The notes under the pieces are model-generated. The model made no database searches. It had not been told where the DNA came from and saw nothing but the letters and a program-made list of their open reading frames with translations. A stretch of DNA of 64,000 nt. Source: Actinomucor elegans (lineage: Eukaryota > Mucoromycota > Mucoromycetes > Mucorales > Mucoraceae). The stretch lies in contig JAMSLZ010000014.1 of assembly GCA_026027325.1 (NCBI GenBank), positions 248,001 through 312,000 on the forward strand, written 5' to 3'. The number at the start of each line of letters is the position of its first letter. Position 1 is the first letter of the stretch. A program made the translations under genes and the position numbers. This document shows positions 24,921 to 36,200 of this stretch, piece after piece.

Positions 24921-26509
24921 TTAATACACATAATGTACAAGTTTATATCGAATAAAGAAAGCCAACAAACTTGCAAGTACCTGAATGATCAGTACAGCGA
25001 CAGTTGTATTTCTTTCCGACATGGGTCCAAACCGAGCCAGTACCAAGTTGATCAATGTTAAATTATTACATTCTACAATATAGCCCTGTTCATCATATTG
25101 AAACACTTTTAAAAATCCCATTGTATTTAAAAGTCTCAGGGCAGCATTGCCTAATCTGCCAATGGGCTTCTTATCACTTGGTTTGACTGTGGAGCACTGC
25201 AATAGTCCTGTAGTTTCATTTACACGAGGCATTCGATGACGAGGGCATTCTACCAATCGAAACAGTTGAGGGCACGAGTACACAAAGTTAAAGATCTGAG
25301 GAATAAAGAACAGGAGTAAAGTTTTAGAGAAATGACCCAAGATACCAACAACAGCCAGCGTCATGCCCGAGAAATAACAAAATGTATCACCAACAAATAG
25401 ACTAGCAGGAAACCAATTGTGATAGAGTAAGGCGGCAGTGACACCAACAAAAGGTATAATAAAGTACAGACTGAATAAATGCGCCTCTACACTAGCGCGA
25501 TCTGGATTATCAAAGACATAGAGTAAATCATTGGCAATGACAGATAATCCAATGATCAACGCTTGACCTGCTTCAATACCATTGATGCCAGCCAAAATAT
25601 TGATACTATGTGTACAGAAAATGATCAACATTGCCATATAAACATAATACAGAGGTCCTATATTTTTTTATGTTAGTCAATGTGAAGCTTCTACTTGAGG
25701 ACGTAATATACCTAAATCTACAAGATCTCCCAGATATGGTCTTAATTGCATTGGTAACATAACATAGGTTACACCCATATCTGTGTAATAGAAAATCATC
25801 AATGGAATACCAGCAATAGCAGGAAACCATACTTTATATCTCCATCGTACATCCAATACATCATCTGCAAAACCCAACAAGATCATGGATTGAATTGCCA
25901 ATATAGCTGATAATATTTCGCCCAACTAATCCAATTCAAAAATTCAACAAATGTTCGGCTCTGGTATATGCACACTATTACTTACTTTATTATATGGAAA
26001 AGTGCCCATACTTGGTTGATTCTCGTGCACTAAATGAGCTCCTTCGAACCAGTTGTAGAATGGAAAAGGAATGAACAAAAACAAGGTAATCAAGTAGATG
26101 ATTGCTACTGGTAAACCCATGGTTTCCGGTCTACAAAAATGGCAGTGATTAGCTTTTTTTTTCTCTCTCCCTCTCTCTTGAACACAGTGTTTGGAAATGG
26201 GTTGTCACATTACAATAACGGCTTATTCACTTTTAAAACATCTCTTCCTGATAAATTGGCTGAAATGAACGCGTCTTTGAGTTTCGGTAGAGCGGTATAA
26301 GCGAAAGTGCCAGCCAAAATCGACATGACGAGTGAAATGGTGAGCGTTGTATGTTCTCCTCGGGTCAGAATAGCTGCCGTTAGGCTAGCCACTGCCATGA
26401 CTACCAAGGCTGCTCCCATTATGATATTATGTTTATGAAAGAGAGAAGGTAATATAATACAACTCAGTTGGATTATCGCCACGTATATAGAAGAGAGTAC
26501 TATGCCCAT
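24921..26509 (-). CDS. ALG7: UDP-GlcNAc:dolichyl-phosphate GlcNAc-1-phosphate transferase
   Basis: ER membrane enzyme making GlcNAc-PP-dolichol, the first step of N-glycan precursor synthesis and the target of tunicamycin. Four exons on the minus strand: 26509-26214, 26130-25986, 25925-25712 and 25657-24921, 463 residues (yeast 448). Splicing gives NKPLLPETMGLPVAIIYLIT, then the catalytic loop LLGFADDVLDVRWRYK (Asp168, Asp169, Asp172) and STHSINILAGINGIE-type sequence (CTHSINILAGINGIEAG). GDTFCYFSGMTLAVVGILGHFSKT and the C-terminal PRHRMPR loop follow. About ten hydrophobic segments are visible. All landmarks of the family are intact. It works upstream of OST1, also in this window but 11 kb away. 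Confidence 0.95.
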
Positions 26510-26636
26510 TAAAAGACCGACTTGTCTCAGACGTTATGCAAGATCAATCGCTCTTTTTGGTATGAGTACAACAAGCACAAGGTTACAGACGTGATAATTG
26601 CAGTGAAATAAATTCAGAGACTATTTTTAAGCCCGG

Positions 26637-26690
26637 ACTAGTACTTGATTTGACATTAAACTGAGATTGGTCAAGAGATCTAGAGTTTAT
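26637..26690 (+). repeat. Dispersed intergenic repeat, copy D1
   Basis: A partial copy: CTAGTACTTGATTTGACATT, then AAACTGAGATTGGTCAAGAG and ATCTAGA. It is diverged but colinear with the others. Confidence 0.5.
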
Positions 26691-26782
26691 TAGAATCAAT
26701 GTATGTAAAATGTATCTCACCTGTTATCTAATAATAATATACTTGTTGTATTTCGGTCAAATAAAACATTCTAATATATGGC

Positions 26783-26848
26783 AATGGTTCATTAAGAGAA
26801 TTCATAATAATCTGATGAGGTGTTAAACCGAATCGGTTAAGAGATCTG
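26783..26848 (+). repeat. Dispersed intergenic repeat, copy D2
   Basis: TGGTTCATTAAGAGAATTCA, then TAATAATCTGATGAGGTGTT and AAACCGAATCGGTTAAGAG. It retains the AACCGA/TCGGTT inverted repeat near the right end and lies 93 bp from copy D1 in the same orientation. Confidence 0.5.
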
Positions 26849-27406
26849 GAAATGTTAATCTAAATGACTGTTTCATGAAATAAATAATATGCAATCTTTA
26901 AAGCAAGCGTGTATTAAGACGGCACTACATAATGTCAAGATACAAACATTATACATAATTAGAATCTCAGCTCATTTAATCTGGCATTCAATAGCAAAAT
27001 GGTATTTAAGATAGTTCAAGGTGTGCAATATCTAGATTTTGATTCTTTCTTTTATACCAATAAACAAGTCCATTCGCTCAGCGTGCGCTGTGGTGACCTT
27101 GTCTATTATTGAAAGCAATTAGGGCCCAAGTTATTGTTTCAGTTCAAATGGATCATCATCCGCTAGACTAAACGCGATCCAACTTTCAGAATTTCAGCAA
27201 GTCATATAGCAGCTTTTTATGCTTTTTTTTGCAGTTCTATTTTGTCATCCATGGAGGCTGGTCAACTTAATTTCGTTATGCTTAATAACAGTAATGTTTA
27301 ATAGATGAAAAGTAGCTTACTGTGATACAAATAACAGTTAGTTATTGACGAGAAAATTTATAAAAATGGAATATAATGAAATAGTCGCTCTAATAGATTC
27401 AGCTAT

Positions 27407-27625
27407 TCATTCTGGATTCACAATGCCTATCTGATACGCTATTAAACCGAGACCGATGTCAAGATCTACTGATGGATCCTGATATCGGTTTATATAAAAT
27501 GTAAGCCAATCATTAAAACTAATACATTCTTGATAAAATAATGATTTTAATGGCTGCTGTATTATTCCTTGAGTTATATCGGTCATCAGATGTGAAATTG
27601 GGTCGAGAAATGTTACAATGTGCAA
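27407..27625 (-). pseudogene. Open frame without an ATG, possible gene remnant
   Basis: On the minus strand a frame of about 80 codons is open from a stop near 27650 to a stop at 27407 but has no ATG. It reads HIVTFLDPISHLMTDITQGI, then IQQPLKSLFYQECISFNDWL and TFYINRYQDPSVDLDIGLGL. The amino-acid composition looks protein-like, but no family is recognised and no convincing upstream exon with a matching donor was found. It could equally be chance in AT-rich DNA. Confidence 0.25.
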
Positions 27626-28402
27626 ATTGAGTGTTATTTGAGAAAAGTTAGCCCTTCAGTTCAAATTTTCAAAAAGTGGGGGGGTTGTATTAATTAAATG
27701 ATTCAAGGACACTTAACCCAAAGGTTTGGGTAGTGCGACTGGTTTACTTTCAAGGAATAGTTTATAATTGAAGTATATAACTTGTATATGCATGCCAGTA
27801 TGTCATTCTATTTTTTTTTTAATATAAATATGCAAGTTATAATCACATTCCCAAACAGTGCCAAAAGTCGACTTTCAGATACCCAAACTCAATCAATTGA
27901 AAGGTATATCATATAATATTTGTAAATGCCTTTTTTTTGTCTATATAGCATTTATTATTATTTTAATGCTCGAATGGAGAGGACGTGAATAAAGTTTTTG
28001 ATCTGGAATATTTCTTGTAGTTAAAGACCGACAGCCAATGAAATCGCAAGCTATGACTTGAACAATGCATTCATAATATATGTAAAAAAAAAAAAAAAAA
28101 AAGCTTTTAGAAAGTCCAAGTGAGGGTCAACAATCTAGAAAACATTATAAGGGGTACCATGTTACGTAATACCGATTTTTTTTGACAAGCCTAAAGTCTG
28201 AAAATGACATATTTAAACGCGCTAAACTAGACGCAGAAGCAATAGTAAAGAGATCTAAATCACGTGTATACAGACCCAGCGGAGCAAGTTTCACTGGTGC
28301 GTAAACTTTTTTCTTTTTTAGTATGCTTTTTTTTAATTAACATATTGTTTCCCGGGTCTTTTCCACTCGAGCACCTTTTTTTTTTTGTTCAAGCACATTT
28401 AG

Positions 28403-29672
28403 ATGGGACAAACATTATCGGAACCAATTACAACGAAATCAACATCAGAAGGTAATGACAAGCGTGTCATGTACGGATCTTCGGGTATGCAAGGTTGGAG
28501 AACAAGTAGGTTTCGTATATTGAAAATAAACTAGAAATTAACCGAGATAATCACAGATATGGAAGACGCTCATACGGCAATTATATCCCATGCTGGTACA
28601 GGCGCAAGCTTCTTTGCTGTGTTTGACGGCCATGGAGGTAAAAATACTCATAGTTATTTGCTTGAAAGTTGTGTAACTCATCTATATATATATATATAGG
28701 CGACGCAGTGGCGAAATATTGTGGTACAGAACTGTACAAGAAGGTCATGAACTCATCAGCGTTTGAAAGAGCAAGATATAGAGATGCTATACGAAATGGA
28801 TACTATGGTATAGATGACGATCTTAGAAAAGGTAAATTATTTGTTTAATTATTATGCAGGCGTACATTTAATATACTGATGGTGTGTGCATGTTTTAGAT
28901 CCTAGTTTTGATAACGATAATTCGGGCTGCACTGCAGTGGCAGCACTACTGACAAAAGACAATGTACTCTATGTAAGTAATGCAGGTGATTCAAGAGCTG
29001 TGATTAGTACCAAAAATGGTAAAGCCATTCCATTATCGCAAGATCATAAGCCAAAACATCCCAAGGAAGAACAGCGTATTCGAAACGCTGGAGCCTACGT
29101 GGAAAATGGACGTGTGAATGGTAAACAATACAGTTAGATGAAACAATGAAGGAGGGGTTTAATAATTGAGTAATATCTGTAGGCAGTTTGGCCCTATCAA
29201 GGGCTCTTGGTGATTTCAACTTTAAAACCAATTCTGAGCTTAGTCCAGATCGTCAAGCAGTGACAGGTATGTGAGAGAAATCTATGAGGGAGTCTCTCAA
29301 ACTAATACTTTATTTATCACAGCTGAACCGGATACCATTGAACATTTATTAACGGATCATGATGAATTTGTCGTATTGGCTTGCGATGGTATTTGGGATT
29401 GCCTAACAAATCAGGAAGTGGTTGACTTTATACGTTATAAACTATGTGAACGTAAATCACTGGGACCTATCTGTGAAGAATTAATGGATTACTGCCTAGC
29501 AGAAAAGTGCAACATGGCTGGCATTGGGTGCGATAATATGACGGTCATCATTGTCGCATTTTTACGTAAACGTAAACCACAGGAATGGTATGACTGGATG
29601 GCAGCAAAGACACCGCCTGAAATGCCAGTTAAAAAAGCCATTTTGTTGGCACCAAAGACTGTAGAAGAATAA
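28403..29672 (+). CDS. PP2C-type Ser/Thr protein phosphatase (PTC2/PTC3-like)
   Basis: Metal-dependent phosphatase. In fungi the PTC2/3 group turns off stress MAPK and checkpoint signalling. Six exons: 28403-28505, 28557-28637, 28700-28831, 28899-29120, 29183-29266 and 29323-29672, 323 residues. The N-terminal MGQTLSEP is a myristoylation-type start, typical of this group. Catalytic blocks rebuilt by splicing are YGSSGMQGWR-NMEDAHTA, FFAVFDGHGG|DAVAKYC, SGCTAVAALL, VSNAGDSRAV, NGSLALSRALGDF and VLACDGIWDCLTNQEVVDF, and the metal-binding Asp residues are all present. Introns are 51-67 nt. The stop codon ends 2 bp before that of the convergent CET1 gene. Confidence 0.93.
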
Positions 29673-29674
29673 AT

Positions 29675-30742
29675 TTATTGTAATTTTAATGCGTTTCTAC
29701 TTAATAAGCGTATATTGTTCATAAAGACTTCTATCATTGAAGTGTACTGTGAATACTCTTTTCTATCCTGCTTTAGCTTCTCTTTAGCTAGAGTACTGGC
29801 ATCAGCAAATTCTAATTCTAATTCATGGCGTAATTCTGCTTCTTTTCCTGCTGCGCCTTTGACTTGAGTTAAATCAAACGCGATTCCGCCGTGTTGGTAT
29901 GATATTCTGTCTTTGTTTCTTTCATAAGTTGGATTCGAAGTAGGCTTTGTACGTGGGGTTTCGATATTAATAGAGATCCTATAATCCAAGGATTGGTTGG
30001 GTGCATGGATATTCAAGTCGGCAACACGTATCTTTTCAATGATACCATTAGGCACAATCTATCAACCACGTTAGCTTAAATTCATAGCAAATTGATTTAC
30101 TGTACTTTTCCAGTAGCTTGATCGGTGGTGACTCTCCATTTCTGTCTCGAGTTGGGTACGTCATAGAATCGATCCGTCTCTATCGTATGCTTATATTTGA
30201 TACGTTCGCCCTATTACATCATATGTTAGATACAAAGTGATTCGTAGTAAGGCTGTTTTTTTTTGTTACTTGCTTTATATTCAGGAGCTTGCGTTTTGTT
30301 GACCATATCATTCAATATCTTGTTAAAGTGTTTGTGCTGTTCTAACGGCATATTGGATTCAAACCGGTATTGTCTGGCGTAATCAGGATCAATAACTAGA
30401 ATCAAGTTAGATCTCGGTATTTTTCACGGGTTATTTCTTACTTGTTTCTGTAAAAGCGCCAATATTCATTCTTTGTTGAGTACGTTTATCGATCAAGACA
30501 CCCAATTTAGCTTCAATCTGTTGATTCCATCTGCATTAACAAACAGGATTAGGGCCAGTACATGGTATTACCTCAACGTTTTCTCGGTGGCAGTATTGAG
30601 CAATGAAATCAGCAATATATTTCGTGACATCGTCTACTGGTTTAGTACCAAAGATAGAATATTCTCTTGCATACTTTCTTAAGGGTTGCTCAGTTGAAGC
30701 AGAAGAGTCTCCGTCCTCGATCTTTCTTTTTTTTGAATCCAT
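29675..30742 (-). CDS. CET1: mRNA-capping RNA 5'-triphosphatase, CET1/CTL1 family
   Basis: Removes the gamma phosphate of nascent mRNA as the first step of cap formation. Fungal enzymes of this tunnel (TTM) family are unrelated to the animal ones. Five exons on the minus strand: 30742-30572, 30517-30442, 30395-30274, 30210-30106 and 30058-29675, 285 residues. Visible landmarks are VEIEAKLG (the Glu metal-ligand motif, residues 56-62), ERIKYKHT, WRVTTDQATGK, RISYQHGGIAFDLTQV and the ELRHELELEF metal-binding strand. Intron 30211-30273 appears to begin with GC (AAA|GCAAGT), because the nearby GT would shift the frame into a stop. The protein is compact, about the size of the catalytic core, without the long N-terminal arm of yeast Cet1. 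Confidence 0.88.
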
Positions 30743-31614
30743 AAGGGGAGATATAGTTAGAAAAATGAGATGAAATATCAAGAGCAAACCACTCTTCTAT
30801 TTAACTACAGAGAAGGACTGCTTTTTAGTTTGGATTTTTCTTCAGTAGCCTAAACTTTTGATTAATACTTTTTGACTAGAGATTGTTCAAGTTCGAGGCA
30901 TATTTTCTAATTCTAATGCTAAAACTATGTTCCATTGAATTTTTCTTATAAATTTTTGTACATAATAAAACTGGATTGGAGATCAAAAAAAATCGTATAA
31001 AACATAAGATAACTTTCAATTTGTTATACTGAATATAGTATCATTTAATTTACCGTAACCATCTGCACAAGTTTGTTAATACACTGTGTATTTATAATTA
31101 TGTCAACAACATCTCAAAGAAAAAACTTGTGTGAACTTTTTTAAATGATTCCATTCTAGGTTAACCTCCCGCCAATCAACTGAAACCCTAGGCACACCCT
31201 ATCGAAATACCGAAATTTAATTTAATGATTTAATCTCAGTCGACCAATAAAACTTTGCATGAATCGTTGCTTTGCAACTGCAAAATTAGCGGATTTTCAA
31301 TGTTGTTCATAAATCTCTTTCAGCCAATTAAAACAATCCAAAATTCATGTGCCGCTAATCAGATCCAAGAAATAAGGATAATTGAGTCATTTCTCGGTGC
31401 TAAAATCAGCCAATGCATATTTTTTCGGGCAAAGAATGGCTTTACCTGGTTGAAAAATAAAAAAAAAAAAGATATTTCTCAGTTAACACTCGAAAAAAAA
31501 AAACGACTTTATGCGCAGTTTTTAGTAATAAAAAAAAAGAATATTTAATGTGTTATTTTGTTAGGGCTTGGAATAGTTAAAAAAGATATAAGAAAAAAAA
31601 AGAGCCTTTTTCTT
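30743..31614. other. Intergenic region, 0.9 kb
   Basis: CET1 promoter and RHO1 3' flank. Very AT-rich with several short A-runs. No gene or repeat is recognised. Confidence 0.5.
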
Positions 31615-32594
31615 TTACAAAACGGTGCAACCCTTAGACTTCTTCTTCTTTGAAACCATCAATGCAGCTCTTGTTGCGTGTTCAAAAACTTCACGAACAC
31701 CTTCGCCAGTCTTGGCAGAACATTCAAGATACTTGTAAGCGCTGATTCTTTGAGCGACAGAAGCACCCTATAAATAAAAAAAAATGTGTTACAAAAGAGA
31801 TATTTTCCCCTTGAAAAGATGTCATCTCCTATTGCACTCCTTTACTCTATTGTCTCGTATATCTTTCAAGCCCCTCTCTATATATACACACAACGCGTAT
31901 ATATAAAGATGGTTTGTATACACGAGATTTTTTTTTTTTTTTTTTTTTAAGAGTGACATAGATAGAAGAGTTTTTTTTTACCTCATCAGAACCAACAGGT
32001 TTTTGTGAGTTTCTTCTGAGCTCTTCGATTGTTGCAGGATCATTTCTCAAATCTTTCTTGCAGCCAACTAAAAGAATAGGTAAACCTTGACAGAAGTGAA
32101 GAACTTCAGAAATCCACTAGAGTTGATAGTTAGTATAAGGAACAGGTACATGTTTTTTTTATTATATACCTTTTCTTGAACGTTTTCCAAAGAATCGGGA
32201 GAGTCAACAGCGAAACAAATCAAGATAACATGAGAATCAGGGTATGACAAGGGTCTAAGACGATCATAGTCCTCTTGACCTATTCAAAGATGTGAGTAAA
32301 GCTTACTTTAACGTGTACTTGTTAAATAAGTTTACCTGCTGTATCCCATAAAGCCAATTCCACGTGTTTTCCATCGACTTCGACATCAGCTACGTAATTT
32401 TCAAAAACGGTGGGAACATAAAACTGGTAAAAGGGGATTTTTTAAAAAAAGAGATAAGTACAATTACAAGATGAAGCCCCATCTTAGTTGTATTTTACCT
32501 CGGGGAAAGTACCCTTTGAAAAGACAATCAACAAACAAGTTTTACCACAAGCACCATCGCCAACAATAACAAGCTTCCTTCTGATTTCGGCCAT
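31615..32594 (-). CDS. RHO1: Rho-type small GTPase RHO1
   Basis: Membrane-anchored switch controlling cell-wall glucan synthesis, the actin cytoskeleton and polarity. Five exons on the minus strand: 32594-32499, 32423-32336, 32279-32170, 32116-31982 and 31767-31615, 193 residues, exactly Rho1/RhoA length. P-loop GDGACGKT (12-19), effector region [40 protein letters not shown], a GCKKDLR guanine motif, the Rho insert [21 protein letters not shown], and a polybasic tail with CAAX box CTVL (geranylgeranyl type). Intron 4 (31768-31981) is 214 nt and contains a long A-run. The others are 53-75 nt. Assigned to Rho1 rather than Cdc42 or Rac because of the insert and tail sequence. Confidence 0.95.
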
Positions 32595-33217
32595 CTAGTG
32601 CACAAGATGAGAATTGTATTAGTCTCCATCTGGTTAAACTTTGTTTTGTTTTACCTAATTTATATGAATGTGTTTTTGGAGTGTATAAAAAGAAGGTTTT
32701 CTTTTAAAATGAAGAAGAGAAAAAGAGATGGAGTTAAAAAAAAAAAAAAAAAGAGAGAGGAAAATATTTTTTGGAAACGCAAAAATTTCTTTTTTAAAGA
32801 AATCTCCCGCTTGTATTTGCTTGAATCACTGCAACTGACTGAAGTGAGCCAAGAGATCAGTACTTAGCCGAGTCGGAGATTAAAATCATGGCTTTGTGAC
32901 GTCACGAGAAAGGTTTAGCTTGGTCAAATGCGTGATTGGAGATGAATCAATCTCTTTCATTGGATGCTCCATGGTAGTACATTCATATAAATAGCGTGTG
33001 GCGCAAGATTTGGTCGGTGTTTCTCGCGCTCTCGCACACTCACTCTCACTTTCTTAGTTTAATGAACGACCATCAATGTTGATTCAGGTCCAGATACAAA
33101 TAGTAATACACTCCCTTAAGCTCCTTGATATAATGTTACCTCAAAACCTCCTTTAAATAAGTTTTAGTACAGTAGCTGCTCATCTCCTCTTTTTTTTTTC
33201 CTTTCTTTTTCTTTATT
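32595..33217. other. Divergent promoter region RHO1 / ankyrin gene
   Basis: A 0.6 kb region holding a perfect CRE palindrome (32897-32904), a TATAAATA box (32986-32993) and a CT-rich leader ahead of the ankyrin gene. Confidence 0.5.
32897..32904. promoter_or_regulatory. CRE palindrome TGACGTCA
   Basis: A perfect bZIP (CREB/ATF type) site, 303 bp before the RHO1 start and 314 bp before the ankyrin-gene start, so it could serve either divergent gene. A TATAAATA box lies 81 bp further toward the ankyrin gene. Binding is inferred. Confidence 0.5.
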
Positions 33218-36200
33218 ATGAAAATGGATTTTTTATCGGCAGTAGCTAGAAATGACGTTGAAAAGGTTAGAGCAATGATACAGTCGGGAATAGATGTCAA
33301 TAGTTCATTTTTATGGAACTCAAAAGACACATATTCGCCTGTAATCCCGCCTGATATGGTGAATAGACCGGACCATCTTCAAACAGATCAGGAATATCAG
33401 TGCAAACCTTTGAATATCGCTGTCTTGGGCGGACATGCCAACATGGTCCGTCTATTATTAAGTGCTGGTGCTGATATTAACAGTAAAGATGGTAGAGGAA
33501 GGTAGTGTATACAAAGTTCCAAGTAAGATTTGACCTCATATTTTTTATTTTTATGTATGCATGTTTAGAACAGCACTCGTATGTGCAATCTATGGTTTAG
33601 ATTTGGATGCTTCCAATATCAATACGTCTAATCTACACTTGATCTCTCAAACCAATGCAAATCATTTTGATATCATGAAAAATATCCTGTTATGCCATCC
33701 TAATCTCTATTATGCCACTCTGGATTCACCCCAGTATGAAATCAAAGGTATCACTCCTCTTTGTCTAGCAAGTTATCTGGGAAAGTCAGATATCATCCAG
33801 CTTTTATTGGATGATGGAAGAGTCAATGTAGATGGAACAGACAGTAAAAATGCAACTGCACTCATGTACGCTGGTAAAGTACATACCATAACCTTTCCAG
33901 GAACAGTTTGTTAATCAATGATAGCACGAGATGGCAATGTCCCTATCGTTAAAATGCTTCTTAGTTATCATGCTTCCCCTGACATCACCGATAGTCATGG
34001 CTGGTCTGCTATTCAGTATGCTGAAAGAAACCCAGAGATCGTCCAGTTATGCGAAGAAGTATTACGAATCAAAAGATCAGAGCTTTCTGTAAGTATACTC
34101 ATAGTATACAATACTGATGACTCATAGTCTACTATAGGTAACATCCAATAACTGTACTGTAAACTACCCAATTAACTATTCAAAGCTATCTTATCTCTTG
34201 AGCACCATACCAAACTACCCTTCTTCACTATCGCATCTTCAATTTGATACGTTGAAAGACATTGACCATCTTGATCCTTCTGCAGCTCCTCTTGTAGATA
34301 TCATCCAATCGGCATTTCTTCAAGCCATCAAAATACACGATCATCTTTCATTGCAAACTTTGCTTATGAGACCACCTCCGCTCAATAATCAACCACAACG
34401 CGGCGGCCCTTTGCTTATCAATCATCATGATCCCAAAACAGGCCTCACTGCCTTTCATCACGCTATGCGTACAAAGCCTTTACCGTCACTAGAAACTATC
34501 ACCATGCTGTTCCAAGCAGGCGCTGATATGAACGCGCAAACTTACTATGGACGTACTGCGCTTCATCACTTGGCACGCTTTGGTGTCGACAAGGACGGTA
34601 AATCCTGGGGTATTCAAAAGAGTAATGCCCAGCAGAAGCAATCCAAAGCACCTACTATTGCAACAGTCAACATGCCTCAAGGAATCAATGTCCCTGAACA
34701 TCTCGCCATGTGTGCTTCGCTTTTGATTCGGTTTGGTGCATTGGTCAATATTGCCGATCCGACTGGTAATACGCCACTTCATTTTGCAGCCGAATTTGGA
34801 GGAGTTCATGAAGTGTTGGAAGTGTTGATCTTGGAAGGTGGTGCAGACTTTGGACTCAAGAACAAAAAGGGCATGACACCCTTGGAAGTATGCAAGACAG
34901 AAGAAATTAAAAAGAAGATGCAGCAATTGGAAGGCGAGCGCAAACACAATCGAACCAAGTCCGTGATTTCTTCACTTAGTGGCACAATTCGCCCTTTTGA
35001 TTCTGCAAGCGAATACAATCGGCATTCATCCGTGTCCAGATCCACAACCGCTATCGCAACAACACATGCTGAATCATCGTCTGCATCCTTTTTGTTCCGA
35101 AACCAACCTACGGCGAATGTACAACAACAACTTAGGCCGATGGCTGCGCAAAAGCAGTTGTTGATTGCTACTATTCAACGCAAGAAAACAGATCAAAGTC
35201 ATCAAGACTATTCTGATTTCGAGGTCATTTTGAGGGCCTTTTTTACGTACCAAACGACGTTTACAGACTCAATCGAATCTTCTTTAGCTTACATTACAGA
35301 TTCGATTTTGGGTTCATGGAATCTGGCCCAAGACGAACATGTACTTACTATTCAGCAATTAGAAAAGACCATTGCTCAGTTGCGCTTTGATTTACGTGAA
35401 GCGCATGAAATGTTTGATGCAACAGATCAACTAGTTGAAAAGGTGATGATGTCCTTCCGCGAAGAACTTGAACAAGTGGAACAGGTACATCAATCCGATT
35501 GGGAAATGTCTGAGCTGCAGCATGACAAGATTGAAAAGCTGTTTGATGTGTTTGAACGCATTGATGGTCGTTTCTGTCAGTTGGAGATGGCCCAGGATGA
35601 ATTAATTGGTCAGATTGAACGTTTGAGAAAAGCTGCTGCGCGCAAACAGCAACAGCTCAAGGCTTCACCTGAAGCAGAAGAAGCAATTGACATTGGCGAT
35701 TGCATTTCTCACCTTTCTCAGTCATTGCTGATTTTGCAAACTGTACCTATTGATCAAGTCTTGTATTTACGTGACGACCGTAATCGCATGTACCAGGATA
35801 TGACAGTAGTCGTAGATCAAGTATTAAGGGAAATCCAAGTGCGTTGTCAGGATGCCAGTAAAGAAGACAAGCACAAATTTTCAGAAGCCAAAATGCTTGT
35901 CGAAAAACGCTGGATGAATGTGAAACAGTTACTTACCAAAGATCAATCTATTACCGAAGAAGAAACCAAATCCCCTATACCTTCTTTCTCTAAAGATCCG
36001 CTCTCTCGATCTTCTAGTCAACCTGCTAATCTCCAACAGAAAGCCAAATTAGTGCCTAGCGTATACAAATCATCTCATTATCTTCAGCAAACACCAAAAC
36101 TCAATCAACTTGAGCTCTATTTTGATATTCTCCATTCCAACCTCTTTGAGATACAAAAGGATATTGCTGAAGTCACTGAACATATGAACCGATTGATGCA

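Larger units (their letters stand above)
26510..28402. other. Intergenic region, 1.9 kb
   Basis: Divergent promoter region between ALG7 and the PP2C gene. It holds two neighbouring plus-strand copies of the dispersed repeat (about 26637-26690 and 26783-26848), an ATG-less reading frame (27407-27625), a G7 run near 27677 and an E-box CACGTG at 28261-28266, 137 bp before the PP2C start. Confidence 0.5.
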
